64,000 nucleotides of DNA from Gyrodactylus bullatarudis (GCA_012064415.1 SSNU01000196.1:116852-180851); one strand, 5' to 3'. Positions 29,518 to 40,452 are shown, counted from the first letter of the stretch. Numbers and translations are program-made. Notes: generated by a model from the letters alone, not told the origin.

Positions 29518-29707
29518 TAAACCCTTTATAAATATAGCTATGAAGATACCAAGTTATTTGGCCAAAAATATTACTAATGCAAGTTCACATTGTGGGCTTC
29601 AATTTGAACTTTAATTGATCCAGAAACCTATCAAACTGGTAGAGTTATGAAGGTTCAAAAAAATTGTAAAATGGACAATATATGTCCATCGGCACCGAAA
29701 GAGTTAA
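29518..29707. mobile_element. CCCTTTCGG MITE, copy 1
   Basis: It is the reverse complement of 49127-49342: shared blocks TAGCTATGAAGATACCAAG, ACTAATGCAAGTTCACAT and ACCTATCAAACTGGTAGAGT, ending GGCACCGAAAGAGTTAA. The opposite terminus is eroded. Non-coding. Confidence 0.7.
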
Positions 29708-30689
29708 GCGTATTTGATATCTTTTTCTTATGGGGATCTTGAAAAACAGCATTCAATTTCTTTCTGATTTTGAAATCGATGTTCAGTCAATGTTCAAAAA
29801 TTTCTCGTTTCATAGCCGAAGTTTAGTTTAGGTAGCCTGTGGTTTGAATACTGTGCTATTTTAGTGTTTTTAACTCATGATTGGATTGCTCAAAAATCAA
29901 TGTTGAAATAAATTTTCAAAACAAAACTGACCTCTCAAATATGCACTTTTGAAAGTTACAGGATATATAATATATATATTCTGACACAATACAATGTCAT
30001 TTGATAAATTCTCCATATTCAAACAATTTCTAAAGAAATAAAAATCATGAAAACTATCACTGAAGATGATGTGATATTCCTCCCAGGGGAACGCACAATG
30101 TGAAATGAAACAGATACTTGTAAATTATAAAAGAAAAGTCTACACTTGCTTTCAGTATGAAAGAAATTTATTTCACAGAATAAAATTTTACCAGTATTTA
30201 AAAAAATGATAAACTTTTTTTTCATATAGTTGAATGTCATCTTTTTCTATAATCAATAACCTTTCGATTATCTGATAAAGTTCATCGGAAAAATTCTTTT
30301 TATAAATTATGTTCAAAGTTTTTAAACTAAGGATGATTTGAGAATTTCAGAAATTCTATGGCTACGGTTATTGAAATTTTCTCATTTCTTTCGTGAGAAC
30401 TCAATCATGATGGAAGATTTTTAGATTTGTAAAAGCCAAATATTGCCAATTTCAGATCAGTCGATGTTACCTTTGCAGAGTAATTTTTGATCTTTTATGG
30501 ATAGATATTTGGCTAGCGCCTCGATTATTTCTGTGATACTCGGAATTTTGTGTAAGCTTCCTGACCAGTTAATCTGAAGATGAGTAACCTGAATATCCTT
30601 GATTGTTGTCCAAATTAATTCCAATTAGGATGGTTCCTCTTATGGAAGAGTCTTTGAAAAGTATCTCTGAACAATTTGAATGGGAATTT

Positions 30690-31302
30690 CTTGAATTTTA
30701 AATGGAATGAGGTAAAAAGTTGTTTATGTTGAAAAAGAAAAATTCAATCTGACCAAAATTAGGATCAATTTTTGGATTTCGAAAATGCACCAAATTTTCA
30801 CTTTTTCAACTTTTGAACCCAAAAGTTTCATCGATTTCGATGATTTGAAGCAGTTAAGTACTGATATTTGGAATCAACCCTAGACGAAGAATTAGAATTC
30901 ACCTGCAGAACTTCACTGAAGTTCGTCATTACTGTGGGAAATCGAACCATTCGAATTTTTCAATTATCACAAAGGCAAATTATCCAAAATCTGGAAGTTA
31001 TAAGTTCTTCGCTATCTCTATGGCCAAATTCGAATTCTTCGTCTAATGTTGATCCCAAATATCAGTACTTAATTGGTTCAAATCATCGAAATCGATGAAA
31101 CTTTTGGGTTCAAAAGTTGAAAAAGTGAAAATTTGGTGCATTTTCGAAATCCAAAAATTGGCCTAATTTTGATCAGATGAATTTTTTTCGGATTTTTTTG
31201 GACATAAACAACTTATTAGCTCATTCCATTTAAAATTCAAAAAATCATTTGTTTCTGTGAATCCGGAGAAAAATAGTAAATTCTCATCTTCATATCAACT
31301 AG
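30690..31302. mobile_element. Foldback MITE family B, copy 2
   Basis: It is the same element as 7566-8222 in reverse orientation, including the central CTTCACTGAAGTTCGTCATT and AGTTCTTCGCTATCTCTATG blocks. It ends in TTCATATCAACTAGC, a family-A-like terminus, so the families share ends. A 76-codon frame over the centre is not a gene. Confidence 0.75.
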
Positions 31303-31304
31303 CT

Positions 31305-33100
31305 TTATTTAATAACGGTTCGTTTTCCCAGTATCTTATAGTTTCTGTAAAAACTCTGATAAATAAAAATATTTTGGATAAAATTTGATATCCCATCTTC
31401 ATTAAAATTGACTGACTAATCCTCAATCAGAATGATTAATTTCGAATATTGACGAGTTTCGGATGCATCATCTGCTTACTTTTTTTACAAGAAAGCTGAT
31501 TCATTAGATGGACACGATCTTTTCTCTTTAATTAATACTTATGAAACCTACTAGCTATGCATGGCTGCTGGTTACTACTAAAGCTAGTTAATAAGAAAAT
31601 AAAAATTTATGAATTTTACTAAAAACTCTGGATTATTTTCCGGATAGTTGGGATTAAAATTTCAGATAAAATTATTATTGTGAGAAATTATTCTGAAATT
31701 TCCATTTTAGGACTGAAGAGATGATATCCATAAATTCTCATCTTCTCGTAGATTAGTGCCATTTGTTTTCTAGGATGTCATTTTTCAGCAGGTGTAGAAG
31801 GACTTCGTCTTCATGGACATGGCAATAACCAACAGAGTTGGACGAAATCTGGAATAATTTTTCAAGCATTATGAACACACAAAATTTCAATTGAAGCAAT
31901 TTTACGAAATTCGGTAGGAGGTGAACAGTGAGATTACAGTGTGAATTGGAAATGAAAGATCATTTATGAAAATTGGTTTTCTCAAAACCCCTCTTCGTAC
32001 GGTATTCCTCTACATAATTCAAAAAAGATTTCAGACTCACATTCAGTCACAGTATTAGACTTGAAGGTGTGGAATTTAAAAGTCTTTTGAGGTTTAACTA
32101 GAGCTTCTGTAAGTTAAATATTAGCAGAAGTCTCATAAGAGACTTGCGTGTGTCGACGTTTCTATATAAGACTTACACTTGGCTAATGAGGAAACTTTTT
32201 TGCCATTGGCATCATTAAAAATTTGTTTTCTTAATACCTCTTGTAGTATCATGGCTCTCCACATTTTTCATACTTTTGGGCAATTTTATCCCCATTTATC
32301 AAGCAGGTTTTCTCTTGTTGATCCATCATTACCTGTTTTTTTCTTTTGTATGTAAAGTGTACTCCAGAATAAGTGATATAATCGTTAGTTCTATCTTGGA
32401 AAGAGTATTGTACGCCTATGTAGTGTGCTTTTCTTTGTACTTTTATGATGAAATAGTAAAACTATCTAAAAGACATTTTCTTTTTCTCTCTCATAAGCTG
32501 CTAAATATTGATACTTACAAAAATTATACATACACAAACTTCCACCATCAATCCATACTCTCTTGTACACAAGTTTTACACAGCATTTCCTACTTCTGGT
32601 AAAGTTGAATAGTCTAATTACAAGTCTAAAGTAATGCTTATTATTTTTAACTTGACATACAAACACACGCTTTGTATAAGTAATCTATATACAGCATTTC
32701 TTATAATAATAACAATAATAATATAAATTTATGGTGCAAAAGCAATTCTCTCAAAAGAGTACAAAAGATTTTCCTAGTTTTTGGATTCAAGCAAAGTAAA
32801 CTTTTCAGCCAAAGTGTTGAGTCGTTAATGGTGTCTTGAGGGTTGAATTTGTTTATTTTAGTTTTCACGCTAAGAATATAAACCAAAGAAAAGTGTTTTT
32901 CCTCCACACACTCTTTTATCTGATTCTTCTAATAGATTCTTTATACTCGCCATGATCGCCGTTTTCGAAAACTAAGTTTTCCTGAGTTTTCAGTTTTCGT
33001 AAAATCGATCATTTTTTCTAAATTAACAGTATTTTCAGGGTGTATTCAGAATATATTTAATATAGAATGATAAAATAAAAATGATGGCAAAAACTCCTGT
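31305..33100. other. Intergenic, no supported gene
   Basis: A 108-codon frame from a TTG at 32276 is rich in Phe, Tyr and Leu, as chance frames in A+T-rich DNA are; it has no ATG context or family. A weak hammerhead-like string is at 31451-31474 (minus). A hairpin-like AGTCTCATAAGAGACT lies near 32130. An (AAT)n run is at 32701-32725. Nothing else recognised. Confidence 0.4.
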
Positions 33101-33139
33101 TATGAAGAAAACTTCCTGGGTCAACGCTTTAAACTTTTA

Positions 33140-33480
33140 GAAAAAAAATGTGATAAACTTAATGATCTTAAATCTATAATTGCTCGTATAAGATCTAAAA
33201 TTGACTATTCAAAATTCCTTCTTTACCCCCACCTTCATTAATCTTATTTCTTTGATCGAATATTTATTTGAAAATATCATGGAATTTCAGTATCCGACTT
33301 TTCGACTGCTCCTAACTCAAGTAAAGGAAATAATGTTATGGAAGTAATAATAAAGTTTGACAACTATGAACCTACAGTACTGATTTTCCAAAGATGAGGT
33401 CGAACATTTATTGTAACCATCTATTTTGTGATAATTTTTATTTTATTTTGATTTAAAAAAATGTATAATTTCAAAGAAAA
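33140..33480 (+). mobile_element. LINE fragment, last codons and 3' UTR
   Basis: KLNDLKSIIARIRSKIDYSK then LLYPHLH and stop (33150-33241), followed by a 3' UTR whose AAAGTTTGACAACTATGAACC block recurs near 54770. Only the extreme 3' end of the element is present. Confidence 0.75.
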
Positions 33481-34015
33481 AAAAATTTTAAAAATAATTT
33501 CGCGATTATTTAAAATTATTTCCAAATAAAATTTAAAACTTTATGAACTATTTAAAGTTTTTTAGAAGATTCGAGCAATTATTTTATAAATAATTAAAAA
33601 TCTGATAAGATTGAAGAGTGGGCAGTTATTTAAGGAAGGAATTAAACTTAATTTTTGTTTGGACTCATTCCCGAGCTATAATTTGATTACTTCAAGACTT
33701 TAAAGTTTAATCAAACTAAGCAAAACTTTAAAAATATTCAAATAAAGTTTATGTAAATTACTTTCGAATAAAAAATTATCATTTATATTATGAAAATGAA
33801 ATGGAAAGACAGGAATATATACCTTGACAGAATATTATTCATCATTCGAGTGAATGTGGAACACTTATCTGGCTGAATTCTCGCTGTCATGAGAAAATAT
33901 TCCTACTGATCAATGATCATCTCATATATGATGTATGAAATAGGGTATAATATATTAACTTTAAACTAGTTTCTTTCAATAAGAGAGAAGAATATACTTT
34001 AGTCTGTTGATAATT

Positions 34016-34363
34016 TTAAAGTATGAAATTTGCAGAAATATTTTGGAATAGAAATTTTTGTTTATTAAACTGATAATAAAATATAGATAAGTATGTACAA
34101 TTAAGAAAAATAGTTTCTAAAGAGGTCTTCGTCCTCTGGGATGAGTCTCTGGAGTAATGTACAGGTGGATTTGACGGTTGTGGAAGGGATTGAATCCAAT
34201 GAAAGTTTGAATCTGGCCTGGAGACAGAGGATATTTCCGAGGAGAATCGAGTATTTTCTTTGGTTTCTGGTGTTATGAGGAGAGATGTTATCGTCTTGTT
34301 CTCTGTATGAGTTATAGAGTATGAGAGAGCTGGAGATCCTTCTGAGTCAGACATTGAGGACAA
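34016..34363 (-). CDS. Unassigned Ser/Thr-rich 115-codon frame
   Basis: Minus-strand frame MSSMSDSEGSPALSYSITHT, ENKTITSLLITPETKENTRF, SSEISSVSRPDSNFHWIQSL, PQPSNPPVHYSRDSSQRTKT, ending in an A+T-rich tail. Its first 85 codons are clearly richer in G+C than the surroundings and low in complexity, as in a disordered protein region. An in-frame stop lies 27 nt upstream of the ATG. It may be a single-exon gene, an exon of a minus-strand gene, or captured sequence. No homology recognised and no repeat overlap. Confidence 0.3.
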   Translation of the reverse strand: MSSMSDSEGSPALSYSITHTENKTITSLLITPETKENTRFSSEISSVSRPDSNFHWIQSLPQPSNPPVHYSRDSSQRTKTSLETIFLNCTYLSIFYYQFNKQKFLFQNISANFIL

Positions 34364-34799
34364 ACTAAGGCAATATGGTCAGAGAATTATAATTATATAA
34401 TAAATGCCCTAAACTAATACATTTCACTACTGAATTCAAATTTACACTTATCGACGTAATGTTTTGTTTCAATCGAAAGGTCATAAAATAAGCTTTGAAT
34501 TGATATATTTTTCAGTCTCAGAATCACAGAAGCAAAATATTTTATTCAAATTGTAATCTTAATTTTCTTATTTAAGAGCAAAATTCATTGACAGAGTACC
34601 TAGCAGTGTTCTTAGCAAGCCTTCCTCCCACATTTGCTCCATGTTGTTCTGGTTTTGTTCTCCTTGTCTCTATTCATGTAAACCTCAGAAAATGCTTCGT
34701 TCAATAGAAAATTTATTAATCTCTTGGAATGCGCAGAAATCTCAGCTCTATCATTCTTCAAACTCGTGCTAATTCAAAGAAAGTTGATTTTTTCTTTTT

Positions 34800-35065
34800 T
34801 GTTTTAAGCGATTTTTTGAAAACCTATTTCCCAACGTCATGGATTAAAAGTAAGTTAAATTTTATCGATTAATAATACCCGTAGAACTCAAATATGCAAT
34901 CGCCTGAACTCCATATGCTTAGGCTAAAAAGATAGCGTGTTTTTGGATCAAAAAATGACCTAATTATTGATCGATAACTCCTGAACTAAAAGTAATTGCA
35001 TTAAAACAACTGTTGATTCGTAATCAACGTATTATAAAACCATAGGATTGACAAAAGTCTCAATG
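34800..35065. repeat. Dispersed repeat D, copy 2 (inverted)
   Basis: Reverse complement of 3325-3600: shared blocks AAATATGCAATCGCCTGAAC, TTTTTGGATCAAAAAATGAC and TTATTGATCGATAACTC. Confidence 0.55.
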
Positions 35066-35354
35066 CGAGTTATGAAAAAAAACTGGGACTTTGAGGGTTT
35101 ATCCAACTGTCAAATATAAAATTTTTATGACGCAAAAGTTGAAAACAACTCTTTTCAAGGTCTAATGAGAGGTATCATCTGAAAATGAGGTCACTAAAGG
35201 TTTATTATTAACTATCTTTATGATTTTAACAGATTTCACGAAATTCTCTAGGTTAATTGCTTGCCATATGTCAAAGGAAATGTTCAACCTAGTCGACTAT
35301 AGACTCCACATGAAGAAGTAGATTAAAAAATTATTTGATTCTTTTGATAATCTG

Positions 35355-35590
35355 TTGATTTCAGCTTCGGAACTTCATCCTCTTTGGGTCCACCGAATCG
35401 TCTTCGTTGTGGTAAAATTCTCTAATAACTCCTGTTCATTATTTACTTCAGGATTAGCTTTTGTAGTAAAGTTTTCAATAAAATTTGCCTCTAAAATCAA
35501 TAAAGATTACAGTCTCAGAAATTCTTTTTTACTAATCCATGCTCCCTGTTATTGTTATTTAGCTAATGTTGTGCATTGCTTGAGGTTCTA
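35355..35590 (+). mobile_element. LINE fragment, C-terminal domain relic
   Basis: It encodes ISASELHPLWVHRIVFVVVK and KINKDYSLRNSFLLI, matching the SGLHPLWVR..AF.VK and NYSLRN blocks of the copy at 44661. Between these two blocks it has a partial internal repetition (FVVKFS twice). It has no tail and no upstream domains. Confidence 0.7.
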
Positions 35591-36231
35591 ACATAAGCTA
35601 ATTGCCTAAAGAAGTTAGTCTTGGGTTTTCTTGGGAGGTCAGCTGCCACTACATGAGCCTTTTGTTAAAAATTTCTCATTATATAATCAATTTGATATTT
35701 AATATTTTTGCTTATTGAATTTTTTTTGAAACATGAGTTAATTTCAAATAGAAATTTGAAATCTTTTATCAGATGTCTAATTCATCATGGGCTTAAATGA
35801 GTAGAAGGTACCAAATTTGAACCTTGGTTACTGTTGTATATTGATATCCATGGGATTCAATGAAAGATTGAGCTTTTGAAGATCTTTTCCTAGGATCTAA
35901 CCAATAGATTAATCAATTTAGATTTATAAGGAAATTCTTTTTGATAAACTTGAATAATTGGAAGAATATTAGAAATTATTTTCTGTATAAAGTACTTTTT
36001 TGATGAAGGCTAGGTAGTATATTTTCATGATTTATGCATATTGATGAACAGAGGATCAGGGAAAATAAGAATTTTGAATTAACTATCAACAATGATGATT
36101 TTTTGAAGAATTCAAATTTTGAAAAACTCCTTTAGACTTTCAATTGAATTTTTTAATTTAATGTAAGAAGGTTGTGTTAGAGAATAACATACGCTAAATG
36201 AGAATGTTTCATCTACTACTACAAAGTTGGC

Positions 36232-36510
36232 TGATATGAAGTTGGGAATTTATGATTTTTACGAAAACCTCGATTTTTTCAAAAATTCGAAGATGTCAAA
36301 GATTTTTTGGAATTCTACTCATGTTCCCCACGATTAGTAGAAAAAAATTTACCAAGTTTGAACTGAAATTTTTATTGATTTCAAAGGGAGAGGGTGATCA
36401 CAATAAGACAAGAAAACCAAATATAGCCGAAAAGTTTTTGAAAGATTCACTATTTTTAGAAGTTTTTTCTTCAAATCGCAAAAGTGGGCAACATGAGTAG
36501 GATTCCAAAA
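36232..36510. mobile_element. MITE family A/E copy
   Basis: It starts GCTGATATGAAGTTGGGAAT, TTATGATTTTTACG and ends CTTCAAATCGCAAAAGTGGG, CAACATGAGTAGGATTCC, the mirror of 17865-17900. Arms are short, and the centre contains the GAGAGGGTGATCACAATAAG block. Non-coding. Confidence 0.6.
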
Positions 36511-37089
36511 CATCATAGATTTCTAAATCTATACAAGTAGGTTTAAACGAATTCCTAGATTTTAATACTTTGGTCCACATACAATTGTATCGGAAAGTGC
36601 AGTCAATTGATAACATTGTCGACTTTAAAATCCATTTTGTATATAGTAATTACTAATTAGAGTTTGACGAAATGTTTAGATGTCTATCCAAGAAAATAAT
36701 TTTTGAATTTATAAATATAACTTGAAAAAACAAACAATTCTCTAATCTTCCTCACTACCAACAAGGCGATAAAAAGGGTTTGAAATATCAGAGGAAATGG
36801 GAAGTCGATCTACTGTTTTTGTAAGCTTTGAATCATGGGGATATCGACAGGAGTGAATAAAGGGACATGGCAACTAAATCATTCTTTCAAAATTAAATTG
36901 TATGAAAAATCCTGTCTTTCTATTTGATATGAAGAAAAAAAACAGTAAGCTGTCAAAAATATATATCATTGTTTCTCAACTTCAATTCTTCTCATGAACT
37001 ACTCATTTTTGGTAGGAATTTTAGGAGTACTCTACTTTGGCAATGGCCTGCTTGTCAATTTTCATTCCGTTAAAATTAAATTCCCAAGA

Positions 37090-37400
37090 AGCTACTCTAA
37101 TCCTTCATATCCCAAATGAGAAAATTTGCAACGCTGATTCTGAATCAGAATTCCTTTTTGTAAGCCGATTTATCATTTCAAAGATAATAGCGATTAAAAT
37201 TGGCATTTTTTGTCTCTAAAACCAGTTATCTTCTAAATTATAATTAATAAGGGATATCAAGCAGGAAATAGCATATTTGAAATCTACGGCTATTGTTTTA
37301 CACTAGAAAGAACTTTTATTTTTTTCAAAGACCTCAGAAAATAGGATTTCAATAAAAAGATCTAAATATTTTTCAAATATTTGACACTCTTCTTTAAATA
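37090..37400. repeat. Dispersed repeat C, third copy
   Basis: It contains TCCTTCATATCCCAAATGAG, AACGCTGATTCTGAATC, GGCATTTTTTGTCTCTAAAA and CATATTTGAAATCTACGG, collinear with 20945-21240. Diverged. Confidence 0.5.
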
Positions 37401-37502
37401 ACTATGGTGTGCATCAGTGAAAAGATATCTTTATTGAATGAAAATGATTTTGGAGGTTGCTGACTAGAAGTCATGCTAGTTTAAAGAACGAACGAAAGTT
37501 GA

Positions 37503-37545
37503 TTGGTGAGTAAAGCTTTATTTTCGTCGGTTCTCTTCGGACCAA
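37503..37545 (-). ncRNA. Hammerhead-like motif, left hairpin arm
   Basis: Mirror image of the motif at 37617-37659, on the opposite strand, with the same core changes. Confidence 0.45.
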
Positions 37546-37616
37546 ACACCGACTTAATATATTTATATATATGAAAAAATTAAAGAACATAATATATAAA
37601 TATATTAAGTCGGTGT

Positions 37617-37659
37617 TTGGTCCGAAGAGAACCGACGAAAATAAAGCTTTACTCACCAA
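37617..37659 (+). ncRNA. Hammerhead-like motif, right hairpin arm, mutated core
   Basis: Stem I is TTGGT (37617-37621) with ACCAA (37655-37659), five perfect pairs. The core is CCGAAGA instead of CTGATGA. Eight nucleotides GAACCGAC stand in for stem II, then GAAA (37637-37640), stem III TAAA/TTTA, and C37654 at the cleavage position. Two core substitutions make activity unlikely, but stem I is kept. It aligns with the intact-core copy at 37934. Confidence 0.5.
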
Positions 37660-37933
37660 TCAACTTTCGTTCGTTCTTTAAACTAGCATGACTTCTAGTC
37701 AGCAACCTCCAAATATTTTCGAGGAAATCAGGCAACTTATGTCCGATGAAAATGATTTTGTTTATTATTTTAACCCAACTATTTTATCGTCCAGACCTTT
37801 TTAAATTAATGAATAATAATCCTTAAATAAAGAGCAAGTTGACATAAAGATGAGAATTTATTATTTTTACAAAAAACTATATATTTTCCTTCTGATTTGA
37901 ATTCATGAGGAATATTAGAGAGCAAGTAAATAA

Positions 37934-37976
37934 TAAGTGATAAACATTTTATTTCGTCGGGTCTCATCAGACTTAA
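37934..37976 (-). ncRNA. Hammerhead-like ribozyme motif, intact core
   Basis: On the minus strand: stem I TAAGT (37975-37971) with ACTTA (37938-37934), core CTGATGA (37970-37964), and GACCCGAC (37963-37956) in place of stem II. GAAA (37955-37952) follows, then stem III ATAAA/TTTAT with an ATG loop, and C37939 at the cleavage site in an ATC triplet. All conserved core bases are present. Stem II is one G-C pair plus a possible inner C-G across an A.A mismatch. Upstream on the same strand is TATAAAAG (37991-37984), a TATA-like box, followed by CCCGGGG. Stem III and the core resemble hammerheads of Penelope-like elements and retrozymes (established families). No Penelope RT or GIY-YIG domain is seen nearby. 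Confidence 0.6.
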
Positions 37977-38194
37977 CCCCGGGCTTTTATACTTTAACAA
38001 TGCAAAAAAATTTCTGCTCTTCCATTGGTTAAAGAAATCCCTCACTTTGGGACGGATGAGAGCACTGGTGTTCCTGTATCACTTTTGTCTCTCCAGTAGA
38101 TTAGGGCCTTTCAACAATTCATTCATTAGTAACTGACCGCTGTTTCTCTTCCGTTTTCGCTTCATTAAGGATCAGAAGATGTGCTTTTATTATT

Positions 38195-38602
38195 AAAAGT
38201 TTTATAAACTCGTCTTCATCTATTACCTCCTCCTACAATCTCAGAAATAAAAACTATAATCATCTTATCTTATTGTCGTCTTTTAGACAATTAGACGCTA
38301 AATTCAATCTTTGAGATTGTAACAACGCCCATGATCTTAAATCTATTATGTTACATATATTAGATCAAAAATAGATTATTCAAAATCTCTCTTATACTCT
38401 TCCTTACATTTATAAATGTCAAAATCCAGTTTGGTCTTCGATTTAATGCTCAGATTCATTTAGATAATTGACTTTATTGAACAAATTCATCTTGACTTAA
38501 TCTGTATTGTATTCTTATGTCCTTGTAATTTTAACCTTATATGAATAATTATTTATAACCATATTTACTTACATAGAAATAAAATATTTCTAACAAAAAA
38601 TA
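38195..38602 (+). mobile_element. LINE fragment, 3' end with tail
   Basis: Relic of the C-terminal block (SYNLRNKNYNHLILLSSF, DLKSIM, RSKIDYSK-like with a stop), then a 3' UTR ending TATTTCTAAC followed by an A-run at 38593-38600. The tail defines the 3' end of the insertion. Confidence 0.75.
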
Positions 38603-39469
38603 AGGGTTTGCTCATATATTTTCTCTCTGTCGATTTTTCGGATTTCGAATATGCACCAAATTTCTACTTGTTCAACGCTCGAGATTAAATTTTTTATCGA
38701 TTCCGAAGATTTGAAGCAAGTAAATGCTGAAAAACATAGTAATGTATAATATCACAGTTTTCTGAAGACCTGCTAATTCAACTAAATCAGTTCATGAAAA
38801 TATTTCAAAGGCTTAGTTTTTTTGAAATTTTAAAATTCTTTTCATAAAAAATACGCAATAATAATAAGCACAGGATCATGTCCCATTTTTCCTGGAACAC
38901 AGCACTTTCTAGGTTTACTAATACAATCAAGTTAAATGAGCTTAATCAAGATGTGATTGAGAATATAGAAGTTCATATTGAGCAGTAATCTAATATTTTT
39001 GAAAATGATATCATGATTCTCTAAGAAATGCATTTTCGATCAATTCTCATTATCTTTCTTCAAAATCCAATCTTTAAGTTCTATAAAAAGCTTTGTCCAA
39101 CAGATTGAATCCCTTTGTTATAGTTGTAACCAGAATGATTTCGAATTAAATTTCTTAAATATTTTTCAAAGAAAATTCAAATAGACATTAGAAAAAATAA
39201 GAGCTATACTCATAAGTAGTCCCAAATCTTTTTGAAAAAATTCAACAAGTAGCCATTACAGAAGTAGACCCAAACTAATATTTTTGAAATGAAAAACATT
39301 ATATTGAAATTAAAACATTAGATGCATAAAAATAAAAAATGTAAGTTCAAAACTCTAAGCCGAAAAATTTAAATAAATGAAATTCAGTTGGCACTAATTT
39401 TGAAGTACGGTAACTTCTACTAAGGGGCTACTTCTGAGATGAAATTTCCAATATGAAACTAAAGCTAGT

Positions 39470-39576
39470 TAAAATGAAGATGGGAATTTATGATTTTTAC
39501 AAAATTCGATTTGTTGATGAAAAAATGGAGAATGTTGTAAAAATTATAATTCTCCATCTTCATATTAACTAGGTGT
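39470..39576. mobile_element. Minimal MITE family A derivative (about 107 bp)
   Basis: It has the two family A ends only: aaagCTAGTTAAAATGAAG at the left and CTTCATATTAACTAGGTGT at the right, joined by a short centre. It is an internal deletion derivative retaining both termini. Just upstream, at 39268-39345, is a minus-strand LINE 3' UTR scrap (AACATTATATTGAAATTAAA). Confidence 0.75.
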
Positions 39577-39689
39577 GGTTTTGGAAATTTGAAAATAAAA
39601 TTTTGGGAATTGAGACTACTTTCGAGAAAAAACCCGAAAAATGATTAATTCAGGTAATGAAATTAAATAAAATCATATTCCTTCATAAT

Positions 39690-40452
39690 ATTTAAATAGC
39701 CATGTGATGATGGTGTGTAATCCTTTTGTCATGAATCTTAATATGTATTTTTTAACAAAAAGGATGCAATATGTTACTTACAACACAACTAATAGCAAAC
39801 TTGTTAAGATAAACTCTGGGGTACCCCAAGGTTCTGTACTATTGGCCCTCTTCTTTTTAATCTTTGCTTCGCTGATATTCAGCTGTCTGAGGATATTGAG
39901 GGTGTCCTGTTAAAATATGCCGACGATCTAAAATTCGTCTTTAGAATAAATAATGCTTTTGACATTATAAAAATAAATCATAACTTCTCTCTTCTTAAAG
40001 ATTGAGGCCATGGGGTTCTATATCAATAGAGATAAATGCAAAATTATGCTCCCATCTGGTCTCCCTGCAACTCTCATGGAATCGCTTCTACTTCCTGGAG
40101 AAATTGTCTCCTCAACTTTGGATCAAGCTTTCAGTATGTCATCTAATTTAAAATTATATCCTCTCATTAACATCCCTAGAATAAATACTCAAATATATTT
40201 TATAAGAAAACTCTCTAAATCCAGTGAAGTATGACTAAAAGCTCACAAGTCACTGGTATTTCCTCTTTTCGATTACATGTTCCCTCTTCTACCTAATTTG
40301 AATAATGCTCAATCTCTAACAATTGAGCGGGTGCAATATAGATTTCTACATTCTCTATATCCCCATCTGGACTCGTACAATGTGCTTATCTCGATCTCAG
40401 GGAATAACCCGCTCTGGGTTCGCAGATTTATAGTTTAAAAATTTTCTGAGTC
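39690..40452 (+). mobile_element. LINE fragment, reverse transcriptase to thumb
   Basis: It encodes TKRMQYVTYNTTNSKLVKIN, SGVPQGSV, then after a frameshift near 39850 FADIQLSEDIEGVLLKYADD (YADD near 39915), LKFVFRINNAFDIIKIN, MGFYINRDKCKIMLPSGLPA and SLLLPGEIVS. It continues through frameshifts to IERVQYRFLHSLYPHLDSYN and NPLWVRRF. It is interrupted at 40453 by the tail of an opposite-strand copy, which probably inserted into it. Confidence 0.88.

Larger units (their letters stand above)
37449..37713. repeat. 265-bp near-perfect inverted repeat (hairpin) with hammerhead-like motifs
   Basis: The left arm 37449-37570 and right arm 37593-37713 are essentially perfect reverse complements around a loop of about 22 nt. 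A transcript would form one long duplex. Each arm contains a hammerhead-like motif pointing outward. A 15-bp direct repeat ATGAAAATGATTTTG lies at 37438-37452 and 37746-37760. The second copy is not adjacent to the arm, so it is not a simple target duplication. No coding function. Confidence 0.92.

Noticed and set aside
31451..31474. Hammerhead-like string CAGATGA, 7 nt, GAAA on the minus strand
   Set aside because: The core has a substitution and neither stem I nor a convincing stem III can form; at most a relic.
32276..32666. Overlapping 108- and 66-codon frames on both strands
   Set aside because: No ATG start for the longer one, hydrophobic A+T-driven composition, no family or splice context.
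37806..38045. 79-codon minus-strand frame over the hammerhead motif
   Set aside because: It runs through the TATA-like box and ribozyme motif and resembles no protein; a shadow of the element.
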